Positions 16,732 through 26,728 of a stretch of 64,000 nt of DNA are shown here, piece after piece (within the stretch, counting starts at the first letter, position 1; every line of letters begins with the position of its first letter). The translations under genes were made by a program, and so were the position numbers. Below the pieces are notes generated by a model. That model saw only the letters and a program-made list of their open reading frames with translations, was not told where the DNA came from and ran no database searches. Source of the stretch: Melastoma dodecandrum (taxonomy: Eukaryota; Streptophyta; Magnoliopsida; Myrtales; Melastomataceae); NCBI GenBank assembly GCA_029817715.1, contig JARUPY010000473.1:1612001-1676000 (forward strand), read 5' to 3'.

Positions 16732-17231
16732 GTTACCAGTAATATAAAAATAATTGACCAAATTGTCATGAGAATTTTTTTTTTTTTTTGGCATCATTTC
16801 CTCCCGTTTTTTGGTTACTTTCGGTACAAAATGGACACAGCTTTTCGTGGATTGAAAATATCTGCTCAATAATAATGTTGGGTTCTGAAATATTAAGTGT
16901 CCGTCTAAAATAGTTCGTACCGTAGAATTTACCATTTCATTTTTCTTTTCCGGACATAGCCACCGTAGGACGACTACACATTAAGCAATAATTGAATTTT
17001 GGGTCGAGATGTGCCAGGGCCAATGAGAAGAACATGAACCTGGACAACCCTTCCATCCACGTTCATTTCTTCTTACAACAAACAACATCTCAACGTCGTA
17101 TCACACAAGAGAACTGCTGAACACATCCCCCCCCCTCCCCTCCCTCTGGCCTCTTCTTCCTCATCTTCTTCGATTCCCTCCCCTGGACTCAAAGCTGTAA
17201 TAATCTTTTCGATCTAACACTGCGAGAGGAC

Positions 17232-19039
17232 ATGGAGACGTGGGACGGGGAGACGAGTCGGAGGGACAAGGATGACTTCCATGTTCTCCACAAAGTCCCC
17301 TCCGGCGACACTCCTTATGTTCGCGCAAAGCACGCTCAGGTAAAAATAAAAAAAAATAATAAATGAATTCCAAACATGTTGTTTGATGCTGCTTCTGCTG
17401 ACTATGACGGTTCATTCGTATCATCATATTTTACGCGGTGGAGTGAGTGATCTTTCAAAGTTCTATCTCGAGAGGGGGGGGGGGGGTGTTGCAGTCAAAT
17501 TTATTCGAGGGTTTGATTGAACACCTGGTGAGCTAGATGAAAACTGTAGGATGTCGAGGGGAATGAATCATTGTACCATGAAATGATGTTACCTTGATCC
17601 AAATGACTTGATCTCTCGATGATTATACAGCACTTTGCTCTCGATGATCCAAATGATGTTTCTTCGATGGTTTGGGGGGGGGGGGGGGGGGGGGACAACA
17701 GCTGGTGGAGAAGGATCAGGAGGCGGCAATAGTGTGGTTCTGGAAGGCGATAAATGTGGGGGATAGGGTGGACAGTGCGTTGAAGGACATGGCGGTGGTG
17801 ATGAAGCAGATGGATAGGACGGAGGAGGCCATCGAAGCAATCAAGTCCTTCCGCGGCCGTTGCTCCAAGCAGTCCCAGGAGTCCCTGGACAACGTCCTCA
17901 TCGATCTGTACAAGGTAAGTGGTGGGAACTAGTAGTACTAGTAAAGTAAGAAGAGGTTGAAGTAGCTAAGGGTGAAGAAGTGACCTTTCCTCTGTCCTCA
18001 ACAGAAATGCGGGAAAGAAGATGAGCAAATAGAATTGCTGAAGAGGAAGCTGAGGATGATATACCAAGGCGAGATCTTCAATGGCAGACCCACCAAGACC
18101 GCCAGGTCTCACGGCAAGAAGTTCCAGGTCTCCGTCAAGCAAGAGACTTCCAGATTATTAGTGAGTGGATCCCCCTTCTTGAACCACATTACTGCAATTA
18201 CTTTAATGATACAAATTTTCTTTTTTTTTTATATCTTATAACACTTTCAAACTTCTGTGCACCGTAAAACCTAATTCTTGTTAAGAGGAGGTTTTCAAAA
18301 TTTGATCAATCACTTATGATTTCAGGGATATTCTAACTATTTCTGTAAGTGATGAGACTATATAATTTAATATTTAAAAAGTGGTTTTTATTAGTTTAGG
18401 GCAGATATAAATAGTAGGAATATAACTATTAATGTTATTAAATATAATTTTATCATTTTAAGATATTCTAAAATAAAGAAAAATACGACCTACGAAAAAT
18501 ATTAAATATTAATTAAAATAGTCCTAATATTAATTAACAACATGATGATTGTTTTTCTTGATTGGAAAAAGTGGTTTGATTTCTTTTTTTTTTAAATGAT
18601 GTTTTTATCGTGTCAGGGGAATTTAGGGTGGGCCTATATGCATAAGTCCAATTACCGGGCCGCCGAGGTTGTCTACAAGAAGGCCCAGATGATCAACCCG
18701 GACTCCCACAAGGCCTGCAATCTCGCCCTCTGCCTCATCAAGCAAGGCCGGAATGATGAGTCTCGATCAGTCCTCGATGACGTCCTCCAAGGACGGCTAC
18801 CCGGGTCCGACGACCCCAAGCCAAGGAAACGTGCCGAGGAGCTCCTCCTGGAAGTCGGATCCCTGACACAGTCACGGGACGAGTACTCGGATACCTTAAG
18901 TCACGGGATGGATGAAGATTTCTTCAGGGGGATCCAGAGGTTGTTGGACGAATGGGCTCCCCAGAGGTCAAAGAGGCTTCCCGTCTTTGAGGAGATCTCC
19001 TCGTTCCGAGATCAGTTGACTTGGCGATGGCAATACTGA
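17232..19039 (+). CDS. SDI1: SULFUR DEFICIENCY-INDUCED / POLLENLESS3-like TPR protein, complete, 4 exons
   Basis: Tetratricopeptide-repeat protein of the plant SDI/MS5 family. Arabidopsis SDI1 and SDI2 respond to sulfur starvation and repress glucosinolate synthesis; relatives act in meiosis (family knowledge, so the exact role here is open). Exons 17232-17339, 17702-17914, 18005-18160, 18617-19039 give 900 nt, 299 residues. Family landmarks in order: VLHKVPSGDTPYVRAKH, DRVDSALKDMA, QESLDNVLIDLYKKCGK, KTARSHGKKFQVSV, GNLGWAYMHKSNYRAAE, and near the C-terminus RLPVFEEISSFRDQL. Intron 1 carries a 13-G run and a 21-G run; the second ends only eight bases before exon 2, where a pyrimidine tract is expected. 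SDI1, SDI2 and the POLLENLESS3-like branch cannot be separated by eye. Confidence 0.9.
17674..17694 (+). repeat. 21-base G run next to a 3' splice site
   Basis: Twenty-one consecutive G residues in intron 1 of the SDI-like gene, followed by ACAACAG and exon 2. A second run of 13 G lies at 17474-17486 in the same intron. The run occupies the place normally taken by the polypyrimidine tract. Confidence 0.95.
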
Positions 19040-19361
19040 CACGAACACGGACTGTAAATCTTGGCCTCACAGCCACTGCTCTCGCGTGATAATAATTTCG
19101 CAAAGCAAACGGGACATTTCAGAAATATTGGTGCGTGAAAAGAATTAAGAAAATATGTGAATGTGATATTAGGATATCATAATCTCCCACTTCTACCGTT
19201 CAAATTTCTATCAAGAATCCACATCTTGTTTTCAGCCTATACAAAAACGAAGCTAATCTAAAGGCACGAGCTGGACAGACACAAAGCAGGCAGGAAGAAT
19301 TGTTTATGGTTGGCGGGACGATATCAGAGTAATGGGCAAGTGAGAAGGCGAGCAACATAAG
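19040..19361. other. Convergent 3' flanks of the SDI-like and VAMP72 genes
   Basis: About 320 bases between the stop codons of two convergent genes. No coding content; presumably both 3' UTRs. Confidence 0.5.
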
Positions 19362-21633
19362 TCATTTACCGCAGTGGAAGCCGTGGCAGACGGATAAGAC
19401 TATGATCAGGATGAGGGCGATGATTATCCCCAGGACAATGAGCTTTATCTTCATGTTCTGCAGCCACATCTTCCTTCTCATCTTAGTTCCTTGCTGCCTA
19501 AAGTCCTGAGCCTGAAATGGAAATCAGTTAATGAGAAAAACTGATGATTTCGACCTTGTTACCGATGACGAATGACATAAGCGGTCATTGCAGGCAAAAC
19601 CAAATGGAATATGACGGAACATAGTAGGCATTTGGGTTGTCTACAGGAAATGAAATAACAAGGAAAAAAATCAAAGGGACACCAATAATCATAAGCTGGA
19701 AAAGGAATGATGGGCCTGCAATAGAATGCATTCAACGAGGGGAACACAACAACCTCAATTGCTTGGCTATTCTGCCTATTAATCACCTCTACTTGATAAC
19801 CGAATAGGAAAAACTTAACAGTTGTACGCTAGAAATCTTATTCACAAACAATACTCCCTATATTAAGGTTGCAATCCCCATAAAAAAGATCGTGCGTCGT
19901 GTTGTGCTTCAACAGAAGACTGATACAGATCCAATGAGCAAGCTAGACGTAAGAGTGTATTGTTTTTGTTAAACTATATAATATAAAACAAGCCCCACCT
20001 AATGGCTTAAGCTTTTAGGTGAAATGACAAGATTCTATATTGCTATCGGCGGTCATGTGTTCAATCACCCAAACAAGCAAAAATCCCTAATATATGGAAG
20101 AATGGGCCAAGAAGCACGCCCAATCTTGAAACCGAGGGCCAATAACCAAAGATGTCAATCCAGTTCGGCTTGAGATGACGTGTCAAACTAAAGTCTCACC
20201 TAATAACTTAAAATTTTAGGTAAAATGGTAAGGTTTCTACATTTTTGTCAGTGCATCTATTGGTCTCCCAAAATCATTCATCTAGTACGATTAACCTAGA
20301 ATTCTTTCAATTCTAACTTTTTCCAAAGACTAACCAATGAGTTTTGAAGATCCAAGCAAGAAAGTAAACTAAAAGTCCATTCTATGTCAACAATGGTGTG
20401 AAATATGATATCCAACCTGAGATCGAAGATTCTCTGTTTTATCCACCAGAAGCTCAATCTTCTCCCCACGGTCAAGGACCTATGGATTATCAAGAGAAAA
20501 AGGCGAACAATTTCTTAAAGAGCACAATTATTCTCCTTATTATCCAAAGACGCTGAAAACGAACAATCAAGTGGGAAGAAGCAATTTGTAAACCTTCTCA
20601 ATGTTCTCCATCATGACTCCCTTTACTTCTGATACTTGAGCTTTCACTTTTGCTAGTTTGCTGACCTCCTCTGGATTGTCAACACAATACTGCATCTGCT
20701 CTTTCAACTTCGGCCTACACAGATTCAGATGTCTTCCTTAGCATCCCTAGGAGACGAAAAAAGTACGCAGAAAATACAACGTACACACCCAAACTCCTTG
20801 TTGAGGCCCTTAGCAGCTACTGCAGCAGCTTTTCCACCACCATACTTCTTACTAAATTCTTCCTTAATTCGCTCCAGGAAGGCCATGGGAATTTGACGGC
20901 CGACTGATTCCACAGCAACAACACAATATACTGCAGATCCACAAGCAAAAGCCTCATTGAATCTAACATAGAGACAATAAAAACACATCCAACTTCCTTT
21001 CACCGGCGTAAATATTTAATTTTTTAAAAAATAATGCTGTGCCTCCCTCTAGCAATCCCTTCAGATTTAAGAAAACGTATGGAGATGTAAAAAAATACCG
21101 CCAAATCCACCAAGAACTGAATTCTGGACAATTACTGGCACATCTTATGACAACCAGATTGCATAAGTTCGACGACTCAGAAGAAATCCACCAAACAGAC
21201 ACCAAAGCGAATAGGGACAATCCTCAGATCAGCCATTCTTTCATGAGCAACGAGTCTCACTCGAGCCGAATCCAGCACAATCAAGCTTCCTAAGACACTA
21301 CAAACGACGAAATTCCACCGTGATCCGAACAAATTAACAGCACACAGAAACACGACGAAACCCTAACAGAAGACAGGCACGAATCCAGAAAACGCAGAAG
21401 AACAAAACCATCGACAAATCCACGAATCGCAACCACTAACCGTATCCATCGTCGACGAGATAATTGAAGGTGTGGCCATCGCAGTTGTAGGTAAACTTAT
21501 TATTGGTGATAGGGAGCTTCTGAAGGCACTGGTAGGCGATCCCGGTGAAGTTGCCGGAGAACTCGGTGTACTCAGCGAGGACGACGGTGTTGCCTCTCGC
21601 CACGAAGCTGTAGATAAGCGACTGCTGCCCCAT
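19362..21633 (-). CDS. VAMP722: VAMP72-family longin R-SNARE, complete, 5 exons
   Basis: Vesicle R-SNARE of the plant-specific VAMP72 group, which acts with plasma-membrane syntaxins in secretion, cell-plate formation and defence (family knowledge). Minus-strand exons in transcript order: 21633-21441, 20930-20789, 20714-20594, 20479-20417, 19511-19362; total 669 nt, 222 residues. The start is the ATG at 21631-21633, giving [14 protein letters not shown], the longin N-terminus. Later blocks: [16 protein letters not shown] (longin), [19 protein letters not shown] and [19 protein letters not shown] (R-SNARE helix), and a C-terminal hydrophobic anchor starting [16 protein letters not shown]. The usual Gly-Phe-x-Cys end is present with a short GK tail. 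Intron 4 contains LTR-like repeat debris. VAMP721, 722 and 726 cannot be separated. Confidence 0.95.
19985..20260 (+). repeat. LTR-like repeat debris in VAMP72 intron 4
   Basis: Two related about 45-base words, at about 19993-20040 and 20197-20245, share the pattern CACCTAAT..CTTAA..TTTTAGGT.AAATG..AAG.TT. A third copy lies at 22686-22733. The words resemble fragments of a plant retrotransposon LTR; no coding sequence accompanies them. Confidence 0.45.
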
Positions 21634-21872
21634 CGCCGCGGCGCCGGTGGTGGTTGTGGTTGAAACCCTAGTCAACCGGTGGAGTTGGCGTAGGGTCGAA
21701 GGCAAGGAGTTTGGAGAGGAGAAAAGCAGGGAGAGAACCGCGCGTTTGCATTGCGTTGAAATGCTGAGGACGACCACCCAACTTTGAATTTTTTTTTGGG
21801 GGGAGGGGCTCCATTTTTCCTTTAATTACGGTTTTGCCACCGCTGTTTATCTTAAATAACATAAGAAAGAAG
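21634..21872. promoter_or_regulatory. 5' flank of VAMP72 gene
   Basis: About 240 bases between the VAMP72 start (minus strand) and the NSN1 relic. The frame is open upstream of the VAMP72 ATG, but the extension has no longin-family match, so it is treated as leader. A T9/G run lies at about 21790-21805. Confidence 0.4.
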
Positions 21873-22248
21873 TTAATGTCGTGGGCGGGTCATGCGATCC
21901 CGGCCATTGACCTCTCCACTGTCCTCGATGTCACAGTAGGCCATGGCGTCCCAGTTCTTCGCGAAATCGACTTTGATGTCATATTCCTCGTTGTTGTTGT
22001 CGTTGTCATTGCCATTTGCAACGTCCCTCGGGCATGGATTTCTGGTTCGACTTTGTTTTCCTTCTCTTCTTCTCGGCTTTCTTCACCTTTGGGTTGAGAC
22101 TGCCTTCCGCTGCATACAACTTCTCGTTCTGCCGCCTGGATAGGGTATGCTCCTTGTTCGCGCCGATGTCCTCTTTGTTGATGCCCATCGACTCGTCGTC
22201 CTCGTCAACATCATCACCTTGGTTTGATGGTTCTGGCAGTGCATCTTC
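21873..22248 (-). pseudogene. NSN1: Last exon of a nucleostemin-like GTPase gene (NSN1), truncated and frameshifted
   Basis: The minus strand encodes the acidic/basic C-terminus typical of plant nucleolar GTPase NSN1: acidic GDDVDEDDESMGIN, then SRRQNEKLYAAEG, then KVKKAEKKRRKTKSNQKS, then EEYDIKVDF, ending at TAA (21873-21875). A splice acceptor (CTGCTTCAG) stands directly before the first codon at 22248, so this is one terminal exon. A one-base frame shift separates the KRRK part from the DIKVDF part at about 22010-22030. None of the upstream exons with the circularly permuted GTPase motifs is found between 22249 and 24000. NSN1 works in ribosome assembly and meristem maintenance (family knowledge); this copy cannot. 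In Arabidopsis NSN1 lies near an RLCK, EamA and DeSI gene, as here (from memory), which argues for decay in place. Confidence 0.75.
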
Positions 22249-24100
22249 CTGAAGCAGAACGGCAGCGAAGTTAACACGAAAAAGATAACTTATTCTAGTC
22301 CCGAAAAGTGTAACACGTCCTGATTTTCTAAAGAGACCTCGGCCATATTCTCGTCAAAGTTGATCAGGAGTTGAAATCAGAAATCGTACTTGGTAACAAG
22401 AAAATGATCGTTTGAAATGAAGTGCCGACCAACATATGTCAATTTGATATGATCTTCAACAACAAAAAAGAGGGATATAATTTATAGTAATGTCATATCA
22501 AACGTAGGAAGCAGAAGCCTGAGAGTAGATTTGCTTGGCTGTCTAATGGAACTTCATTTTTTGGCGTGTCCACTATTTTAGGATATTATTATTGCACTGG
22601 TGATGAACATAAAATGGACCTATCTCGGCCTAGTTAATACAGCTAACCGTGCATATAAATTCGACTACTTAGTTGCGACAAATTCTCATCTAACGACTTG
22701 AGCTTTTAGGTCAAATGCTAAGGTTTTATACGGTGACTTTTGAATTAAACAATAAGGTTATAAAATGGTATCAGTTCCAGGTTCAAACTCCTGCGCACGC
22801 AAAAATCCCAAAAAGAGTCGATGATGCAAATTAGGTTCGACTCATATTAAGCTTTTAAATTAAATGATAAGTTCGATGAGACTCGCTAATATCACATGTT
22901 CTCAGCTTTAAAGCGGGAATCATCACGCTGAGACATTTTTGCATTGGGGGGGCTTCCTTTTGGCAATTTTTTAGCCACCGCCCGACTGGAAAATTTCGAC
23001 ATATCGTATCGTATCATTTGTAACTTGTATGCGTACAACGAAGCTTTATTCAAATGCAAAGAACAGAAAACGACACTGTCGGGAATGCGATGCAGATATA
23101 ATAATATTCAGGTTCAAGTCCTCTCTTTCTCTTTCTTTCTTTCTTTCTCTTCCATTATTTTCTCTCCTTTTTTCACACTTAGCGGATAAAAAAGTCCCTC
23201 ACAAATGCAATGCGTTGGTCTCACGCCCCTCCCGTCCACCAATTAGTTTTGCATATTCCAACCATTTTTTTGTTCTTCCTAAATATTCTTTGAATGAATA
23301 ATGCTTCTGTCACACTTGTCCTGAAAATCGATAGAAAGTTTTGTCCCGAAGATATAGTTCTATTATTATCATGGATTAAAGCAGAGAGATCGAGGTTGGT
23401 TAAGCCATGGGAGGAGGCAGTAATTGCCATAGAAAGAAAACGACACGACCAACACGAAATCAATGAATTCGTTGGTTTGAAACCCTCGGCCCCTCTCCTC
23501 CACTCGGTCTTCTTACGAAAGCGAAACGTCCATGTCATTCAGGGACGCGCCTTTACATAACATGTACATTTTTTAGGAACATATACTTTTTTCCCCAGAG
23601 GAGATAGGAGAGGCAATCTGATTCAAGAGACAGAATTGCATCCCCCATCAAAATCAGCCTAACCAAAATAATTGCTCTTCTCTTGTAGTAACACCAATTA
23701 CCGCATGTTCAGACAGGTGGTAAAGAAGAGTATTCGGAATTATATGTACCATGAAGGGAACTTCTTTAAGTAAGGGCTATTCGAACTTTGGAAAATTATT
23801 AACCAATAATATTCAAAGTCGCCTCTCAATTGGAACAATCAGTTGATAGGGAGAAGGACATATTCGTAATTCCACCACCCCCATACACACTTTAAAGATG
23901 TAATGCATTGGACTTTTATCACTTCTCAGAACTTCCTCTCGTTCCTGTCTCTCCCTCTCTCTCTCTCTCTTCTGGCTCTCTATCTCTTTGTTTTGTAGTA
24001 GAGTTGGAGCCAGTTCATGGATATTGATGTTCCGTGGGATACTGGGGGGGTGTCGTTCCTAATCTTTTCCCATCTTCATTACCATCATCATTACTGTTGC
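22249..24100. other. Intergenic region upstream of the CLE gene
   Basis: No supported gene. It contains an LTR-like remnant (22680-22890, separate entry), a CTTT-rich simple repeat near 23120-23150 and a CT-repeat leader near 23940-23985 that probably belongs to the CLE transcript. The missing exons of NSN1 were looked for here and not seen. Confidence 0.5.
22680..22890 (+). repeat. Solo LTR-like remnant with primer-site-like sequence
   Basis: A third copy of the LTR-like word (22686-22733) is followed at about 22765 by TGGTATCAG, the start of the usual plant retrotransposon primer-binding site for initiator tRNA-Met. Related AT-rich words (GCTTTTAAATTAAATGATAAG) lie further right. No internal coding region remains. 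Confidence 0.45.
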
Positions 24101-24415
24101 ATGGCGCCTACTTCTCCATCGATCCCTGCCCCGACCTCCTCGAAGACCCTCCACAGATCTTCCCCCTTCTCAGCCCTCTTCTCGGTGTTTGTAGTCCTCC
24201 TCCTCGTGCTCCCGATCCAGCCCTTGCACGGGGTCAGTCCGTTGCCTTCAGACGCATCCTCGACCAGTAGCCGAAGGTTCCTTTCGGAGTCCATGGCAGT
24301 TTCCGCTTTTCACCCCCAGCAAGCCAAGACCCATCAGCCGCCGGCTTCGAGGTCGGAGTATGAGGCTGGAGACCACGAGGTGCCGAGCGGACCGAACCCG
24401 ATTTCCAACAGGTAG
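24101..24415 (+). CDS. CLE41: TDIF-type CLE peptide precursor (CLE41/CLE44 class)
   Basis: Single-exon secreted peptide precursor of about 104 residues. A hydrophobic signal region (FSALFSVFVVLLLVLPI) follows a short polar N-terminus. The last 13 residues are HEVPSGPNPISN plus R, identical to the TDIF dodecapeptide of CLE41/CLE44, which the receptor PXY/TDR perceives to keep vascular cambium dividing and block xylem differentiation (established). The start at 24101 is preferred because it puts the hydrophobic segment near the N-terminus; an in-frame ATG at 24017 would add 28 His-rich residues. A CT-repeat leader precedes it. CLE41 lies near PRT1 in Arabidopsis (from memory), consistent with PRT1 downstream here. 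Confidence 0.93.
   Translation: MAPTSPSIPAPTSSKTLHRSSPFSALFSVFVVLLLVLPIQPLHGVSPLPSDASSTSSRRFLSESMAVSAFHPQQAKTHQPPASRSEYEAGDHEVPSGPNPISNR
24374..24409 (+). other. TDIF dodecapeptide coding segment
   Basis: Codes for HEVPSGPNPISN, the mature 12-residue TDIF ligand. Both prolines that are hydroxylated in TDIF (positions 4 and 7) are present. One Arg codon and the stop follow, as in CLE41/44 precursors. Confidence 0.95.
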
Positions 24416-24551
24416 ATCTGGTGACATTTTGGGTTGGGGTGATTGGGCGATTCTTAGTATATAAATTTCCCTACAGCTTGGTTGAGAGGAGGGGGTTCAG
24501 TTTTTTCATGTTATCAGAGGCAAACGAATACAGTTATTTTGTAATTTTAAA

Positions 24552-25534
24552 GGCCTTGTTAGCAATTATATCATGTACTATACCCTATTTTCCGATTCAT
24601 TCCGTCGTTTGAAACGTATCGTACAGTAACCCCAACTTAAGACGTTACTTCGACGTTATCTTTCGTTAGGTCCCATCTTGACGGAGTCCGACGTGTCACA
24701 CACGTAACTCTGACGGCGTTAAAAATCACCGTTAGCCGAACGATAGGATAGATTGGAAAAAATTGCAAAAGTACAGGATAGAATTACTAATTAAGCCAAA
24801 AATATAAAAGATTCACATAGTATAAAATTAGCTCGAACCCCTAAACCTTTTAAGGAAAGAATGAAATAAACCCCGACTGTCAATTTCGCCATCGGGAATG
24901 TATATGCCGCAATAGTTTTCATGGGTTATACCATTGAAATTGATCTTCTTAACAAGGGAGCTGAGAAAATCCTTCATAACGACACATCCGAAAGTAGGGC
25001 CGTTAGCCACGACCACCCTGTCTGGATGGACAATAATCACCTTCTCCTTCCTGAGGAGAAAGCAGTGCGAACTGCTCCCCAGTAGGTCCCAATGAATTGA
25101 GGGTGTTGTTCACGGACGAGTCCTTTGGCAGAAGGCATTATTGCCATAGGGTAACCACTGGCGTCAACCAATTCCATGAATGCCTCGCAGGCCTTAGCAA
25201 CACGGAGCGTGGGCCCGCCGACAATAACCGACTTAACGTCGGAGGATAACGTCGAAGTAACGTCTTAAGTTGGGGTTACTATACGATACGTTTCAAACGA
25301 AGGGATAGATTGGAAAAATGGGGTATAGTACAGGATATATTTGCTAATTTGACCGTTATATTTTAACGGCGTCAGAGCCACGTGTGCGACACGTCGGACT
25401 CCGTCAAGATGGGACCTAACGGAGGATAACGTCGAAGTAACGTCTTAAGTTGAGGTTAATGTACGATACGTTTCAAACGACGGGATATATCGGAAAAATT
25501 GGGTATAGTACATGATATATTTGCTAATTTGGCC
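24552..25534. mobile_element. Terminal-inverted-repeat element A carrying a pyruvate decarboxylase piece
   Basis: The left end begins GGCCTTGTTAGCAATTATAT and the right end is the inverted form, finishing TTTGCTAATTTGGCC. The immediately flanking 8 bases are the same on both sides, ATTTTAAA (24544-24551 and 25535-25542), as expected for a target-site duplication. Inside, a minus-strand PDC fragment (about 24890-25228) is followed by two tandem partial copies of the terminal unit (about 25228-25352 and 25353-25534). An 8-bp duplication suits hAT elements and also some Mutator-like elements; no transposase is present. Confidence 0.7.
24890..25228 (-). pseudogene. PDC: Pyruvate decarboxylase fragment (middle region), captured and broken
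   Basis: Minus-strand reading gives blocks of plant pyruvate decarboxylase in order: GGPTLRVAKACEAFMELVDA, MPSAKGLV, FIGTYWGAV, then HPDRVVVANGPTFGCVVMKD and ENYCGIYIPDGE. The frame is not continuous and part is missing between the GTYWGAV and HPDRV blocks. PDC converts pyruvate to acetaldehyde in ethanol fermentation; this piece lacks both the N-terminal and the C-terminal thiamine-diphosphate parts. It sits between the inner repeat arm (25228 side) and the outer arm (24890 side), with its 5' side facing the centre of the palindrome. Confidence 0.7.
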
Positions 25535-25657
25535 ATTTTAAAATGATTGAGTCGCAATTATTAATATTTATGAATATGGCCTTTTCTTATAACCTTGATC
25601 AACATTATTTGAAGATCTCCCAAATTCTGACAGCAATGTTTGAGGCTTTTAATGTAA

Positions 25658-26722
25658 GCCAAATTAGCAAATATATTATGTACTATACCATATTTTTCCG
25701 ATCTATCCCGTCGTTTGAAACGTATCGTACAGTAACCCCAACTTAAGACGTTACTTCGACGTTATCCTCCGTTAGGTCCCTTTTTGACGGAGTCCGACGT
25801 GTCGCACACGTGGCTCTGACGCCGTTAAAATATAACGGCCAAATTAGCAAATATATCATGTACTATATCCCATTTTTCTGATCTATCCCGTCGTTTGAAA
25901 TGTATCGTACAGTAACCCCAACTTAACACGTTACTTCGATGTTATCCTCCGTTATGTCCCATCTTGACGGAGTCCGACGTGTCCCAACACGATGGGAGTA
26001 ATCAGATCCTGCACCACACCATTAGTTGCCTGATTTCACTTAGGAGCTCCGCTGCTTCCAAACTGTGACCTGCTACCAGGTTAGTTCAGTCCTTCTCGGG
26101 TCTGTGTATTCTATAATGCGGTTTCTTTTCCGATTAATGGTCCGAATGCAAGGAACTTCTGTCAATTCACAAGTATTTTAGGTAGTCGTGAAAAACCTGG
26201 AAGATGCCCATGAACAAATCGACAAAGCCGTTTCGACTGCCTTGAGGGAAAGTAAGCCTGTGTACATCAGCATCAGCTGTAACTTACCTGGCATACCTCA
26301 CCCGACGTCCAGCAGAGAACCGATTCCATTTTCTATCTCAGACAGGTATCGTCATCCGAAATTGACACGTGTGGGGAAGAATTCGAAATTTACAGTCGGG
26401 GGTTTATTTATTTCTTTCCTTAAAAGGTTTACGGGCTCGAGCTAATTTGAACTCTGTAAATCTTTTATATATTTTGCTTAATTAGCAATTTTATCCTGTA
26501 TTTTTTTCATTTTTTCCGATCTATTCTATCATTCGGCTAACGGTGATTTTTAACGCCGTCATAGCCACGTGTGCGGACACGTCGAACTCGGTCAGAAAGG
26601 AAGTTAACGGAGGATAACGTCAAAATTACGCCTTAAGTACGGGTTACTGTAGGATACGTTTCAAACGATATGATAGATCGGAAAAAATGTGTATAATACA
26701 GGATATAATTACTAATTAAGCC
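25658..26722. mobile_element. Terminal-inverted-repeat element B, inverted partner of A, carrying another PDC piece
   Basis: The left end GCCAAATTAGCAAATATAT (25658) and the right end ATTACTAATTAAGCC (26722) are inverted relatives. It begins with two tandem terminal units (about 25658-25845 and 25846-25985), then a plus-strand PDC piece (about 25990-26385), then an arm of about 340 bases (26385-26722) that is the inverted copy of 24552-24890. No matching target duplication is seen at its ends. Together with element A it forms a nested palindrome centred near 25595. Confidence 0.65.
25990..26345 (+). pseudogene. PDC: Pyruvate decarboxylase fragment (exon-intron-exon), captured and broken
   Basis: Plus strand. 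A first piece (about 25995-26080) encodes ILHHTI, then DFT, stop, ELRCFQTVTCYQ, with a one-base loss before DFT and TAG at the position after it. An intron with GT-AG ends follows (about 26081-26182), then an exon with NLEDAHEQIDKAVSTALRES and PVYISISCNLPGIPHPTS, ending at a donor-like GTATCG near 26347. This is the region of plant PDC just before the part found on the minus strand at 24890-25228. Keeping the intron shows capture at DNA level, or descent from a genomic PDC copy. Confidence 0.75.
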
Positions 26723-26728
26723 AAGGAT

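Larger units (their letters stand above)
14719..17231. other. KAT-SDI intergenic region with one orphan exon-like stretch
   Basis: No complete gene is seen. A GC-richer open stretch lies near 14930-15140 (separate entry). About 15500-16100 is unremarkable. From 16130 to 17000 the DNA is strongly AT-rich and contains a (TA)n microsatellite at about 16689-16727 and several A and T runs. A CT/CCCC-rich leader just before 17232 probably belongs to the next gene. Confidence 0.5.

Noticed and set aside
16387..16935. Minus-strand open frame with an Ile-Tyr repeat
   Set aside because: Created by the (TA)n microsatellite; the rest is AT-rich intergenic sequence.
24017..24100. Upstream ATG as the start of the CLE precursor
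   Set aside because: Would add a His-rich stretch before the signal peptide and push the hydrophobic segment inward; the ATG at 24101 fits a secreted precursor better.
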